NCBI RefSeq assembly: GCF_016862635.1
Contig: NZ_BONI01000017.1
Coordinates: forward strand, 1 to 64,000
Source of the DNA: Catellatospora coxensis
Lineage (GTDB): Bacteria; Actinomycetota; Actinomycetes; Mycobacteriales; Micromonosporaceae
Direction: 5' to 3'
Length of the DNA: 64,000 bases
Shown here: positions 1-7,451 of the stretch, in pieces
Position numbering within the stretch: the stretch's first letter is position 1
Layout: each line of letters starts with the position of its first letter
Notes under the pieces: model-generated
Database searches by the model: none
What the model saw: only the letters and a program-made list of their open reading frames with translations
What the model was told of the DNA's origin: nothing
Program-made: the position numbers and the translations under genes

Positions 1-12
1 GGGGTCGGACCC

Positions 13-50
13 GCCGGCGTGCCGTGCCCGCGAGGGCCCGGCACGCCGGT
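13..50 (-). terminator. Hairpin after the peptide-binding lipoprotein gene
   Basis: A GC-rich hairpin lies just past the stop codon of the peptide-binding gene as read on the minus strand. The arms of about 16-17 bases (from 13 and ending at 50) carry one mismatch around a loop of about 5 bases. No clear T run follows. If it terminates, the binding-protein gene would be mostly monocistronic, or would be expressed above any permease genes lying left of the window. Confidence 0.6.
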
Positions 51-68
51 TCATATCCGGTGTCTAGC

Positions 69-1703
69 TCACTTGACCGTGACCGTGGCCAGGTCGAGCT
101 CGCCGAAGGTGTTGATGGTGACGGTGCCGAGCTTGGCGGACCACACCGACTGCTGGGACGTGTGCCACAGCGGGATCGTCGGCATGAGCGCCGGCAGCAT
201 CGCCTCGGCGTCCTGGTACAGCTTCTCGGCGGCCGCGAGGTCGGCGGTGCCGTCGGCCTCCTTCAGCTTGGCGTCGAAGGCGGCGTCGGAGAACTTGCCG
301 TCGTTGGACGAGGCACCCGTCTTGAGGAGCGGGTTCAGCCAGTTCTCGATGTGCGGGTAGTCAGCCTGCCAGCCGGCGCGGGACATGCCCGTCATCTTCT
401 GGGTGGTGACCAGGGTGCGGAACTCACCGAAGGTCGGGAACGGCTTGCCCACGCACGGCACACCCAGCGAGGTCTGGATGCTGTTGCAGACCGCGTCGAC
501 CCAGTCCTTGTGGGAGGCGTCGCCGTTGTAGGCCAGCGAGATCTCCTTCGGCTTGGTGGTCGCCGACTCGAACAGGGCCTTGGCCTTGGCGGCGTCGAAG
601 GTGCAGAACTCGCCACACACGTCGGCCTTGTAGCCGGCCATGTTCGGGTTGACCCAGCCGTTGGCCGGAATACGGGTCTTGTTGAAGATCTTCTCGGTGA
701 TCAGCTTGCGGTCGATCGCCATCGACAGCGCCTGGCGCACCTTCGGGTCGTTGTAACCCGGCAGCCAGGTCGGCATCGCGATGAACGCGGACGACGAGAC
801 CGGCTTGTTGCTCGACGCCGACGGGAAGTCCGTCTTGTACAGGTCGCCGATCAGCTTGGCCGACGGAACCTGCTGCTGGAAGTCGATCTGGCCGTTCTTG
901 ACGTCCTCGTAGGCGGCGGCGTCGTCGGTGTAGACGCGGAAGATGACGTCCTTCACCTTCGGCTTGTCGGCGCCCTGGTAGTCGTCGTTACGGGTGACCT
1001 TCAGCTCGACGTTCTTCGTCCACGTGTCGAGCTTGAAGGGGCCGTTGCCGACCGGCTTCTGACCGAACGCGGCCGGGTCCTTGAAGAACACGTCCGGCAG
1101 CGGCATGAACGCCGAGTAACCGACCTTGATCGGCCACAGGTTCGACGGGCCGCTCAGGGTCACCTCGAACGTGGTGTCGTCGACGACCTTCAGACCGTCC
1201 ATCTTGTCCTTGGCCGGCTTCGGAGCCTCCTTCGGGCCCTCGCCGTCCGGGTCCTCGCTGGTGACGTCGGTGTAGCCCTTGATGTCACCGAAGAACGTGC
1301 CGTTGATGAGGCCGTTCGGGGTGTACGCCGCGTAGTTCCACGCGTCGACGTAGTTCTTCGCGGTGACGGGGGTGCCGTCGTGCCACTTCCAGCCGGCCTT
1401 GAGCTTGACGGTCCAGGTCGTGCCGCCGTCAGCGGAGGTGATCGACTCGGCGTTCGCCATCTCGGTCTTGGCGTCGGCGGCCGCGTAGTTCGTCAGACCG
1501 GTGAAGAGCGCGTCGATGACCACGCCGCCCTGGGTCTCCGAGGTACCGGCCGGCACCAGCGGGTTCTGGGGCTCGCCCCAGCTGATGATGAACGAGCCGT
1601 CGTTCTTGGGGGTCTCCGGCTCAGGCGTGCTGGTGCAACCAGCCGCGGCCAGGGCGACAGCGGTCAGACCGACTGCCACCTTCCATGGGGTAATCCCACG
1701 CAT
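69..1703 (-). CDS. ABC transporter substrate-binding lipoprotein, peptide family (SBP_bac_5)
   Basis: 544-residue extracytoplasmic binding protein of the oligopeptide/dipeptide family, expected to be lipid-anchored outside the membrane and to deliver peptides to an ABC importer. The N-terminus is a lipoprotein signal: a hydrophobic stretch ending in AAAGC, with Cys23 as the lipidated residue, followed by a Pro/Glu/Thr linker. Residues around 95-125 carry the family signature region (KLKAGWKWHDGTPVTAKNYV). Length fits OppA/DppA-like proteins. The start is backed by a GAGGAGG Shine-Dalgarno sequence about 8 bases upstream of the ATG. No permease or ATPase gene lies beside it on the right; partners, if any, would be left of the window beyond a hairpin. 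The ligand cannot be told from sequence alone. Confidence 0.9.
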   Translation of the reverse strand: MRGITPWKVAVGLTAVALAAAGCTSTPEPETPKNDGSFIISWGEPQNPLVPAGTSETQGGVVIDALFTGLTNYAAADAKTEMANAESITSADGGTTWTVKLKAGWKWHDGTPVTAKNYVDAWNYAAYTPNGLINGTFFGDIKGYTDVTSEDPDGEGPKEAPKPAKDKMDGLKVVDDTTFEVTLSGPSNLWPIKVGYSAFMPLPDVFFKDPAAFGQKPVGNGPFKLDTWTKNVELKVTRNDDYQGADKPKVKDVIFRVYTDDAAAYEDVKNGQIDFQQQVPSAKLIGDLYKTDFPSASSNKPVSSSAFIAMPTWLPGYNDPKVRQALSMAIDRKLITEKIFNKTRIPANGWVNPNMAGYKADVCGEFCTFDAAKAKALFESATTKPKEISLAYNGDASHKDWVDAVCNSIQTSLGVPCVGKPFPTFGEFRTLVTTQKMTGMSRAGWQADYPHIENWLNPLLKTGASSNDGKFSDAAFDAKLKEADGTADLAAAEKLYQDAEAMLPALMPTIPLWHTSQQSVWSAKLGTVTINTFGELDLATVTVK

Positions 1704-1953
1704 GCGTGTGCCTCCTCAGGCGCTCACGAGGGGGTGTGAGGTGGCCACACTTTCGCACCCCGCGAGCACGCGCCGGAAGGGCCTGATACCAACCCGTTAC
1801 CGAGACGGGACGACGCCGATATCCCGCAAAGAAATGCTTCACATCTCTACGTCGCGTCCTGACCTGCTGTTTTTATGCTGGTCGGGGCGCTGGTTGATCG
1901 AGGAACGAAACACGATGGTAACTGGCATCCCAGCCTGTGGGCGATACCGAGAG

Positions 1954-2622
1954 TTACACGAGGCGTCTATCTGCTGCCCAACGGGACAATTCATATCTGT
2001 TGGACATCTGTAGCTTGCGGAGCACATTGGACACATGGGTCTCCACCGTCTTGATGGAGATGAACAGCTCCTTGGCGATCTCCTTGTACGCGTATCCCCG
2101 CGCCAGCAGCCGCAGCACCTCGCGCTCCCGGTTGGTCAGCTGGTCCAGCTCCGGGTCGGCCACGGGCGCGTCCGGGCGCGCGGCGAAGGCGTCCAGCACG
2201 AAGCCGGCCAGCCGCGGCGAGAAGACCGCGTCCCCGTCGGCGACCCGCCGGATCGCGTCCACCAGGTCGTCCGGGGAGATCGTCTTCGTGACGTAACCGC
2301 GCGCGCCCGCCCGGATCAGGCCGATCACGTCCTCGGCCGCGTCGGAGACCGACAGCGCCAGGAAACGCACCTGCGGCTGGGTCTTGCGCACCGCGTCGAG
2401 CACCGCCCGCCCGCCGCCGTCGGGCATGTGCACGTCCAGCAGCACCACGTCCGGGACCACCGAGCCGATCATCGACACGGCCTGGGCCACCGTCGCCGCC
2501 TCGCCGACCACGTCGACGTGCGCCCCCAGCTCGGCCCGCACACCCGCCCGGAACATCCCGTGGTCGTCGACCAGGAACACCCGCAACCGCTGCCCACCCT
2601 GCTCGCTCATGCCCTCGCTCAT
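1954..2622 (-). CDS. NarL/LuxR-type two-component response regulator
   Basis: 222-residue response regulator. The N-terminal receiver has the acidic pair (VDDHGMF, residues 19-20), the phosphoacceptor Asp near residue 63 (LLDVHMPDGGG) and the conserved Lys (GYVTKTISPDD). The C-terminal LuxR helix-turn-helix runs from about residue 160 (LTNREREVLRLLARG) to the end. Its partner is the histidine kinase directly upstream; the two genes are joined by a 114-bp mini-ORF repeat whose stop codon overlaps this start (ATGA). Two in-frame ATG codons four codons apart (MSEGMSEQ) are possible starts. By kinase type and neighbours it probably controls an envelope-stress response that includes the PspC/LiaF-like gene to the right; that role is inferred. 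Confidence 0.9.
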   Translation of the reverse strand: MSEGMSEQGGQRLRVFLVDDHGMFRAGVRAELGAHVDVVGEAATVAQAVSMIGSVVPDVVLLDVHMPDGGGRAVLDAVRKTQPQVRFLALSVSDAAEDVIGLIRAGARGYVTKTISPDDLVDAIRRVADGDAVFSPRLAGFVLDAFAARPDAPVADPELDQLTNREREVLRLLARGYAYKEIAKELFISIKTVETHVSNVLRKLQMSNRYELSRWAADRRLV

Positions 2623-2732
2623 GCCCGCTCCTCGCTGCGCTCGTCACGTGCCTGAGCTGCCCCGTGCTTCATGATTCCGTCGCTGCGCTCGCTCATGCCC
2701 GCTCCTCGCTCATCTCCGCTGGCCACCCTCAT
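2619..2732 (-). repeat. Coupling mini-ORF repeat, copy 1 (kinase - regulator junction)
   Basis: On the minus strand the kinase stop codon (TGA, 2729-2731) overlaps an ATG at 2732 that opens a 37-codon frame. The last 25 codons are one unit of the repeat family: it starts MSERSDGI at 2696, ends RDERSEERA, and its TGA at 2619 overlaps the ATG of the response regulator. The unit contains GAGCGCAGCGA near both ends, and its final GAGGAG serves as the Shine-Dalgarno sequence for the next gene. The first 12 codons look like the remnant of another unit. Other copies are at 5789-5916, 36127-36267, 41918-41995, 44407-44484 and, decayed, 54215-54293. Confidence 0.8.
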
Positions 2733-4039
2733 GCCGGGGACTCCTTCGGCTCCTTCGGGGAGGTGACCGTCATGGTCAGCCTGACCTCGGTGCCCTCGCC
2801 GACCTCGCTGCGGATCTCCGCGTGGCCGCCGTGCCGCGACATGCGCCCGATGATCGAACCACGGACGCCGTGCCGCCGCTCCTCGACGCCGTTGAGGTCG
2901 AACCCGACGCCGCGGTCGCGGACGAACACGCTCAGCATCGTCGGCTCCGCCTCGGCGTACAACGACACGGTCTTGACCTTGGCGTGCCGGGCCGCGTTGA
3001 CCAGCGCCTCGCGGGCCGCAGCGACGATCGCGGCGACCTTGTCGTCCACCATGCGGTCGCCGACCACGACCGCCTCCACGGCGATGCCGTAGGTGTCCTC
3101 CACCTCGGCGGCCGCCTGCTGCAGCGCCGCGGCGAAGTGCTCGGTCGGCGAGCCGGTGGGCTGGTAGAGCCAGTTGCGCAGGCTGCGCTCCTGGCCCCGG
3201 GCGATGCGCTGCACCGCGGCCGGGTCGCCCGCGTTGCGCTGGATCAGCGCCAGCGTGTGCAGCACCTGGTCGTGCACCATCGCGGCCAGTTCGGCGCGCT
3301 CCTGCTCGCGGATGCGGCCCTCGCGCTCGGCGCGCAGCGCGGTCAGCGTGCGCCACAGCACCGGGGCCGCGACCAGGCCGACGCCGGCGAGCGCCACCAG
3401 CGCGAACGCGATCGCCCGCCACATGTCCGCCCAGGAGACGTTGGCGACCGGGGAGTAGAGGAAGACCAGCCCGAGGATGCCCACCGCGACCAGCACCCCG
3501 CCGGCCAGGAAGCGCAGCAGGTAGATCCGGCGGTCCCCGTCGGAGAGCGCGGCCAGCCAGGGCGCCGACGGCGACTCGTCGGACCAGCGCTGGCGGCGGT
3601 CCGGGTCGCTCTGGTGCCAGATGATGCCCGCGCCGACCGCGACCAGGGCGACCAGCCAGCCGACGGTCATCCCGATCCCGCCGTTGTGGTTGATCAGCGT
3701 GCTGACCGTCATCAGCGCGAGCCCGGCCAGCACGAACGGGGCCAGCCGCAGCAGCGAGCGGGGCCGGGTCTCCCCGGGCCCGGCCGGCAGCACGGCCCAG
3801 AAGGCGGCGTACAGCAGCGCGCCCAGGCCGTTGATCGGCAGCAGCAGCACGAACGCGATCCGGATCAGCGTCGGCGACAGCCGGGTGTTCGCGGCGATGC
3901 CCCCGGCGACCCCGGCGACCAGGCGGTCGGAGCGGGAGCGGGTCAGGCGGGGGTATTCGGGCACGGAGGGCTGCACAGCACCGATGGTTTCACGCGGGGC
4001 GCGCCATCGCCCACGGGTGAGGCCCCGGAGATGGGCCAC
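2729..4039 (-). CDS. PspC-domain sensor histidine kinase
   Basis: 436-residue membrane histidine kinase. A PspC domain (about residues 33-82, with DRLVAGVAGGIA) leads into several transmembrane helices up to about residue 230. Then comes a dimerization/phosphoacceptor region with the HisKA_3-type motif AMVHDQVLHTLALI, and a C-terminal HATPase domain with the N box (REALVNAARHA) and G1 box (RDRGVGFD). This is the layout of actinobacterial Lia/PspC-type kinases. It precedes the response regulator on the same strand, and its stop codon overlaps a coupling mini-ORF. The start shown is a GTG; another GTG at 3976 (VQPSVPEY, 415 residues) is a plausible alternative. The gene diverges from the PspC/LiaF-like gene at 4113, leaving a short shared promoter region. 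Confidence 0.88.
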   Translation of the reverse strand: MAHLRGLTRGRWRAPRETIGAVQPSVPEYPRLTRSRSDRLVAGVAGGIAANTRLSPTLIRIAFVLLLPINGLGALLYAAFWAVLPAGPGETRPRSLLRLAPFVLAGLALMTVSTLINHNGGIGMTVGWLVALVAVGAGIIWHQSDPDRRQRWSDESPSAPWLAALSDGDRRIYLLRFLAGGVLVAVGILGLVFLYSPVANVSWADMWRAIAFALVALAGVGLVAAPVLWRTLTALRAEREGRIREQERAELAAMVHDQVLHTLALIQRNAGDPAAVQRIARGQERSLRNWLYQPTGSPTEHFAAALQQAAAEVEDTYGIAVEAVVVGDRMVDDKVAAIVAAAREALVNAARHAKVKTVSLYAEAEPTMLSVFVRDRGVGFDLNGVEERRHGVRGSIIGRMSRHGGHAEIRSEVGEGTEVRLTMTVTSPKEPKESPA

Positions 4040-4112
4040 GCGACATTCTCAGGGTCCGCTCAGGGTCGCCGCCTGAGGCAGGTCAGGCCTGCTCAGCGGG
4101 ACTATCGACAGC

Positions 4113-5426
4113 ATGAGCGATGAGACCCCGACGCCCCCCGGCGCGGCGCCCTCCGCGGAGGCTCCGCCCGCGGCGCAGGCTCCACCCCCTCCCCAGGGCG
4201 AGCCCACCTCCCCGTACGTGTCGTGGGCCGCGCCGTACGGCCTGATCCGGCCGCGGCACGGCCGCTACCTGGCCGGCGTGTGCGGCGCGCTGGGCCGCGC
4301 CACCAGGACCGACCCGCTGCTGTGGCGGGTGCTGATCGGCGTGCTGTGCGTGTTCGGGGTGGGCATCGTCATCTACCTGGCGGCCTGGCTGCTCACCCCG
4401 GCCGAGGGCGACAGCTCCTCGCCGGTCGAGGCGCTGTTCGGCCGCGGCTACTCGAGCGCCTCGTCCACGCTGACGCTGGTGATCGGCGTCCTCACGGTGA
4501 TCCTCATCGGGGCGGTGACCAACAGCTTCGAGGTCGCCGTGATCGCGGCGATCGGGCTGGTCATCGCCGCGCTGGTGGTGAGCCGCAACACGGCCGGCCA
4601 GCAGCCGCGCAGCCGCCCGGGGGCGACCTACCTGCCCCCGGACTACGCCGCGGCGCCGGCCACCGTGCCGGCCACCGCGCCGATGCCCGCCGGGGTGACC
4701 GTGCCGGTGCCGCCGGTGGAGCCCACCGGCTACCGGCCCCCGTTCGCCCCGCACGGGCCGTACGCCCCCGCCGCCCCGCCGCCCCCGCCGCCCCCGCTCA
4801 AGGCGCCCAAGGTGAAGCGGGAGCCGTCCCGGCTCGGCCGGCTGATCTTCGGACTGGCCATGGTCACGCTCGGCGGCCTGGCCATGATCGACATGACCGG
4901 CCGGTCCGTGCCGGGCAGCACCTACGTCGCCGCCGCGCTGGCCGTGGTGGGCGTCGGCCTGGTCATCGGCGCCTGGTTCGGCCGGGCCCGCGGGTACATC
5001 CTGATCGGCATCGTGCTCGCCCTGGCGCTGCCGATGGCCGCCGCGAGCGGTGACTGGAGCCGCGAGCGCACCCAGGCCGGCAGCGTGACCTGGATGCCCA
5101 CCACCCTGGAGGAGCTGCACGACCGGTACGAGCACCGCTTCGGCGAGGCCACCCTCGACCTGACCGGGCTCGACCTGACCGGCAAGGACATCCAGGTGAC
5201 CGCGCAGATCACCGGCGGCGACCTGAAGGTCATCGTGCCGCCGGACGTCGACGTCACCGTCGAGACCGAGGTCAACCTCGCCGACGCCGACGTGTTCGGC
5301 CGCAGCATCAGCGGGGCCGGGCAGCGCGACACCCAGATCAGCCTCGGCGACGACGGCAAGCCGGGCCCCGGCAAGCTGCGCCTCGTACTCGACGTCAACC
5401 TCGGTCACGCGGAGGTGATCCGGTGA
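4113..5426 (+). CDS. PspC domain membrane protein with LiaF-like C-terminal domain
   Basis: 437-residue membrane protein. A Pro/Ala-rich cytoplasmic leader (residues 1-45) precedes a PspC domain (about 47-95, RPRHGRYLAGVCGALGRAT). Further transmembrane segments, a Pro-rich loop (about 170-230) and more helices follow. From about residue 330 a soluble beta-rich region resembles the cell-wall-active-antibiotics response domain of LiaF. The gene diverges from a kinase that carries its own PspC domain, so the two probably interact in membrane-stress sensing, with this protein acting as inhibitor or effector. The stop codon overlaps the start of the next gene by 4 bp (GTGA), showing translational coupling. 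The detailed role is inferred. Confidence 0.8.
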   Translation: MSDETPTPPGAAPSAEAPPAAQAPPPPQGEPTSPYVSWAAPYGLIRPRHGRYLAGVCGALGRATRTDPLLWRVLIGVLCVFGVGIVIYLAAWLLTPAEGDSSSPVEALFGRGYSSASSTLTLVIGVLTVILIGAVTNSFEVAVIAAIGLVIAALVVSRNTAGQQPRSRPGATYLPPDYAAAPATVPATAPMPAGVTVPVPPVEPTGYRPPFAPHGPYAPAAPPPPPPPLKAPKVKREPSRLGRLIFGLAMVTLGGLAMIDMTGRSVPGSTYVAAALAVVGVGLVIGAWFGRARGYILIGIVLALALPMAAASGDWSRERTQAGSVTWMPTTLEELHDRYEHRFGEATLDLTGLDLTGKDIQVTAQITGGDLKVIVPPDVDVTVETEVNLADADVFGRSISGAGQRDTQISLGDDGKPGPGKLRLVLDVNLGHAEVIR

Positions 5427-5686
5427 AGAACCACCGCACCGACTCGGTCTCGCTGTTCTTCGGCCTGGTCTTCCTGCTCGTCGCGGGCGCGTTCCTGGCC
5501 CGCGAGGTGATCGACGTGGAGCTGCCCTCGCTGGGCTGGTTCATCGCCGGCGGCCTGATCATCCTGGGCGTGCTGGCGGTGCTCGGGGCCCTGTCGCCCC
5601 GGCGCGCCGCCGAGCCGGCCCCGGTCGAGGCCGCGCCGGACGAGGCGCAGCAGGCCGACCGGCCCGAGCCCGAGCACGCCGGCTGA
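5423..5686 (+). CDS. Small two-helix membrane protein
   Basis: 87-residue protein with two predicted transmembrane helices (about 10-27 and 35-57) and a Pro/Glu/Ala-rich hydrophilic tail. It begins at a GTG that overlaps the stop of the PspC/LiaF-like gene, so the two are translated as a coupled pair. A strong hairpin follows 15 bases after the stop. I recognise no family; the position suggests an accessory part of the envelope-stress module. Confidence 0.75.
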   Translation: MKNHRTDSVSLFFGLVFLLVAGAFLAREVIDVELPSLGWFIAGGLIILGVLAVLGALSPRRAAEPAPVEAAPDEAQQADRPEPEHAG

Positions 5687-5701
5687 CCGTCACCTCACCC
5701 A

Positions 5702-5739
5702 AGCGCCCCTCACCGCGCGAGCCCGCGGTGAGGGGCGCT
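5702..5739 (+). terminator. Strong hairpin after the PspC module
   Basis: A perfect 16-bp stem (5702-5717 with 5724-5739, arm AGCGCCCCTCACCGCG) and a 6-base loop. It closes the two-gene PspC unit and separates it from the mini-ORF chain that leads into psd. Confidence 0.8.
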
Positions 5740-5741
5740 CT

Positions 5742-5792
5742 ATGCTGACCGGTGAGACACCGGTCGACGACGACGAGGAGCAGCCGCCGTGA
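5742..5792 (+). CDS. Possible 16-codon leader ORF upstream of psd
   Basis: An ATG two bases after the terminator hairpin opens a 16-codon frame (MLTGETPVDDDEEQPP) whose TGA overlaps the GTG of the next mini-ORF (GTGA). No Shine-Dalgarno sequence is evident. It is the first link in a chain of three tiny overlapping frames that ends at the psd start. It may be a leader peptide or the cut-off end of an older gene. Evidence is only the open frame and the exact overlap. Confidence 0.3.
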   Translation: MLTGETPVDDDEEQPP

Positions 5793-5916
5793 GCGAGCAC
5801 GACCCGCTCGGCCAGGCTGCCGACGAGCGCAGCGAGCAGCAGGCGTGAGCGAGCGCAGCGAACCATCCACGACGCCCGGTCACGCCGCCGAAGAGCGCAC
5901 TGAGGAGAAGGAATGA
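5789..5916 (+). repeat. Coupling mini-ORF repeat, tandem copy 2a/2b upstream of psd
   Basis: Two linked units. Unit 2a (5789-5848) encodes 19 residues from VSEHDPLG to ADERSEQQA and its TGA overlaps the GTG of unit 2b. Unit 2b (5845-5916) encodes 23 residues from VSERSEPS to AEERTEEKE and its TGA overlaps the psd ATG (ATGA at 5913). The GAGGAGAAGG at the end of 2b is the psd ribosome-binding site. Both units are shorter than the 25-codon form, but the losses keep the frame. Confidence 0.8.
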
Positions 5917-7169
5917 GCCAGCACCCGACCGATCGTCCCGGCGCCCCCGCGCTGGGCCCACTCGGCCAGATCCGGATCGGCGACCGCGCCGCCCGCACCC
6001 TGACCACCGAGCTGGCCCGCCACGCCGGCCCCAAGACGGCCCTGCTGGTCGGCGCGTCCGCAGACTCGCTGGTGCTGGCCGAGGCGCTGGACGCGCTGCT
6101 GCCCGGTGACAAGCTCACCGTCGTCGCCGCCGACGCGGGCGTCGCGGGCCACCTGGCCACCCTGGGCAGCTTCCTCACCGAGCGGGTCAAGGTCGTCGAC
6201 GACCTCGCCGCGGCCGAGGCCGCCGACCTGGTGATCGTCGCCGAGCCGGTGGTCGGCTCCGGCGAGGAGGCCCGCAACACCGTCGAGCAGCTGAGCAAGT
6301 ACGTCGCCGAGGGCGGCCTGCTGATCATCGCCGCGGTGGCCCTGCCCGGCCTGTCCGGCGGCGCGACCGACGAGCTCGACCGCATCGCCGCCCGCCAGGG
6401 CGTCGGCTCCGACCTGGTGCTGCGCAACACCCCGCCGGTACGCGTGCACCGCCTGCGCTTCACCGACGTCGACCCGGCCGTGGCCGCCAAGCTCAGCCCG
6501 GCGTTCCGGCCGTCCAGCGTGCCGCTCTACGGCACCATGAACATCGACTCCAACGGCGTCGCGGCGGCCGGCATCGCGCTGGGCGCGGCCGCGTTCCTCA
6601 AGGCCACCCGGCCCAAGTCGAAGGCGTGGGTGCTCCCGGCGCTGCTCGCCGCGCCCGTGGCGGCCTTCTTCCGCGACCCCGAGCGCGAGGTGCCCGCCGA
6701 CCCGAGCGCCGTCGTCGCCTCGGCCGACGGCCGGGTCCTCAGCGTGGAGCACATCTACGACGAGCGCTTCGCCGACGAGGAGTTCCTGCGCATCGCGGTG
6801 TTCCTGTCCGTGTTCGACGTGCACGTCAACCGGGCCCCGGTGGCCGGCAAGGTCGTCGACTACTTCGTCGAGGACGGCGGGTACGCCAACGCGATGAAGC
6901 CGGAGGCCGAGCACAACGTGGCCGCGTACACCGTGCTGGAGACGCCGGACCGCAGCCGGGTCGTGGTGGCGCAGCGCACCGGCCTGATCGCCCGGCGCAT
7001 CGTGCAGCGGGCCCCGATCGGCGCGCTGCTGGCCAAGGGCGAGCGCTTCGGCCTGATCCGCTTCGGCTCCCGCACCGACGTCTACCTCCCCGCCGACAAG
7101 GCCGAGGCCCTGGTCGCCCCCGGCGACCGCGTCTCGGGCGGCTCCACGGTCATCGCCCGCCTGCGCTGA
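5913..7169 (+). CDS. psd: Phosphatidylserine decarboxylase with N-terminal Rossmann-like extension
   Basis: Makes phosphatidylethanolamine by decarboxylating phosphatidylserine at the membrane. The catalytic part covers about residues 195-418: FLSVFDVHVNRAP holds the family Asp/His residues, and RFGSRTDVYLP near residue 386 holds the G-S self-cleavage site that forms the pyruvoyl group. The usual single-domain enzyme has about 210-240 residues. Here about 190 extra N-terminal residues look like a Rossmann fold of the SAM-methyltransferase type (TALLVGASADSLVLAEAL). The ATG has a strong AGGAG site supplied by the preceding mini-ORF repeat, whose stop overlaps it. The phosphatidylserine synthase gene lies opposite, convergent. 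What the N-terminal part does is unknown. Confidence 0.88.
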   Translation: MSQHPTDRPGAPALGPLGQIRIGDRAARTLTTELARHAGPKTALLVGASADSLVLAEALDALLPGDKLTVVAADAGVAGHLATLGSFLTERVKVVDDLAAAEAADLVIVAEPVVGSGEEARNTVEQLSKYVAEGGLLIIAAVALPGLSGGATDELDRIAARQGVGSDLVLRNTPPVRVHRLRFTDVDPAVAAKLSPAFRPSSVPLYGTMNIDSNGVAAAGIALGAAAFLKATRPKSKAWVLPALLAAPVAAFFRDPEREVPADPSAVVASADGRVLSVEHIYDERFADEEFLRIAVFLSVFDVHVNRAPVAGKVVDYFVEDGGYANAMKPEAEHNVAAYTVLETPDRSRVVVAQRTGLIARRIVQRAPIGALLAKGERFGLIRFGSRTDVYLPADKAEALVAPGDRVSGGSTVIARLR

Positions 7170-7230
7170 CCCGCAACTCCCCGACCGGGGCCCCGCCGCA
7201 CTCCGCGGCGCGGGCCCCGCTCCGTTTTTC

Positions 7231-7295
7231 ATAGACGTTGGCCTATCACATCGACTGAAACGAGATCGAAGTCGACGAGATAGGCCAACGTCTAT
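7231..7295. repeat. 65-bp palindromic repeat, family A copy 1
   Basis: Near-perfect inverted repeat with 25-bp arms (7231-7255 and 7271-7295; outer part ATAGACGTTGGCCTATC) differing at two positions, around a 15-base loop. A second copy of exactly the same length lies at 34311-34375 with conserved arms but a different loop. It sits 61 bp past the psd stop, between the convergent psd and pssA genes. It could fold in RNA read from either side. Confidence 0.85.
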
Positions 7296-7300
7296 GGTGG

Positions 7301-7360
7301 GCGCGACCGGACGGGCGCGACCGGACGGGCGCGGCGCTGGACGGGCGCGGCGCTGGACCG
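7301..7360. repeat. Short GC-rich tandem repeats
   Basis: Directly after palindrome A are two copies of a 14-bp unit (GCGCGACCGGACGG), then two of a 16-bp unit (GCGCGGCGCTGGACGG, with one change in the second). No function is evident. Confidence 0.6.
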
Positions 7361-7401
7361 GCGCGAGGCGCGGCGGCGGGTGCGTGGTGGGCAGACAGAC
7401 G

Positions 7402-7439
7402 GAAGCGCCGCCCCGGTCCGTGGACCGGGGCGGCGCTTC
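7402..7439 (-). terminator. Hairpin terminator after pssA
   Basis: Perfect 18-bp stem (7402-7419 with 7422-7439) closed by only two bases. It lies 12 bp past the pssA stop on the minus strand; being symmetric, it may also stop transcription arriving from psd. Confidence 0.8.
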
Positions 7440-7451
7440 GTGGAGCTGTGA

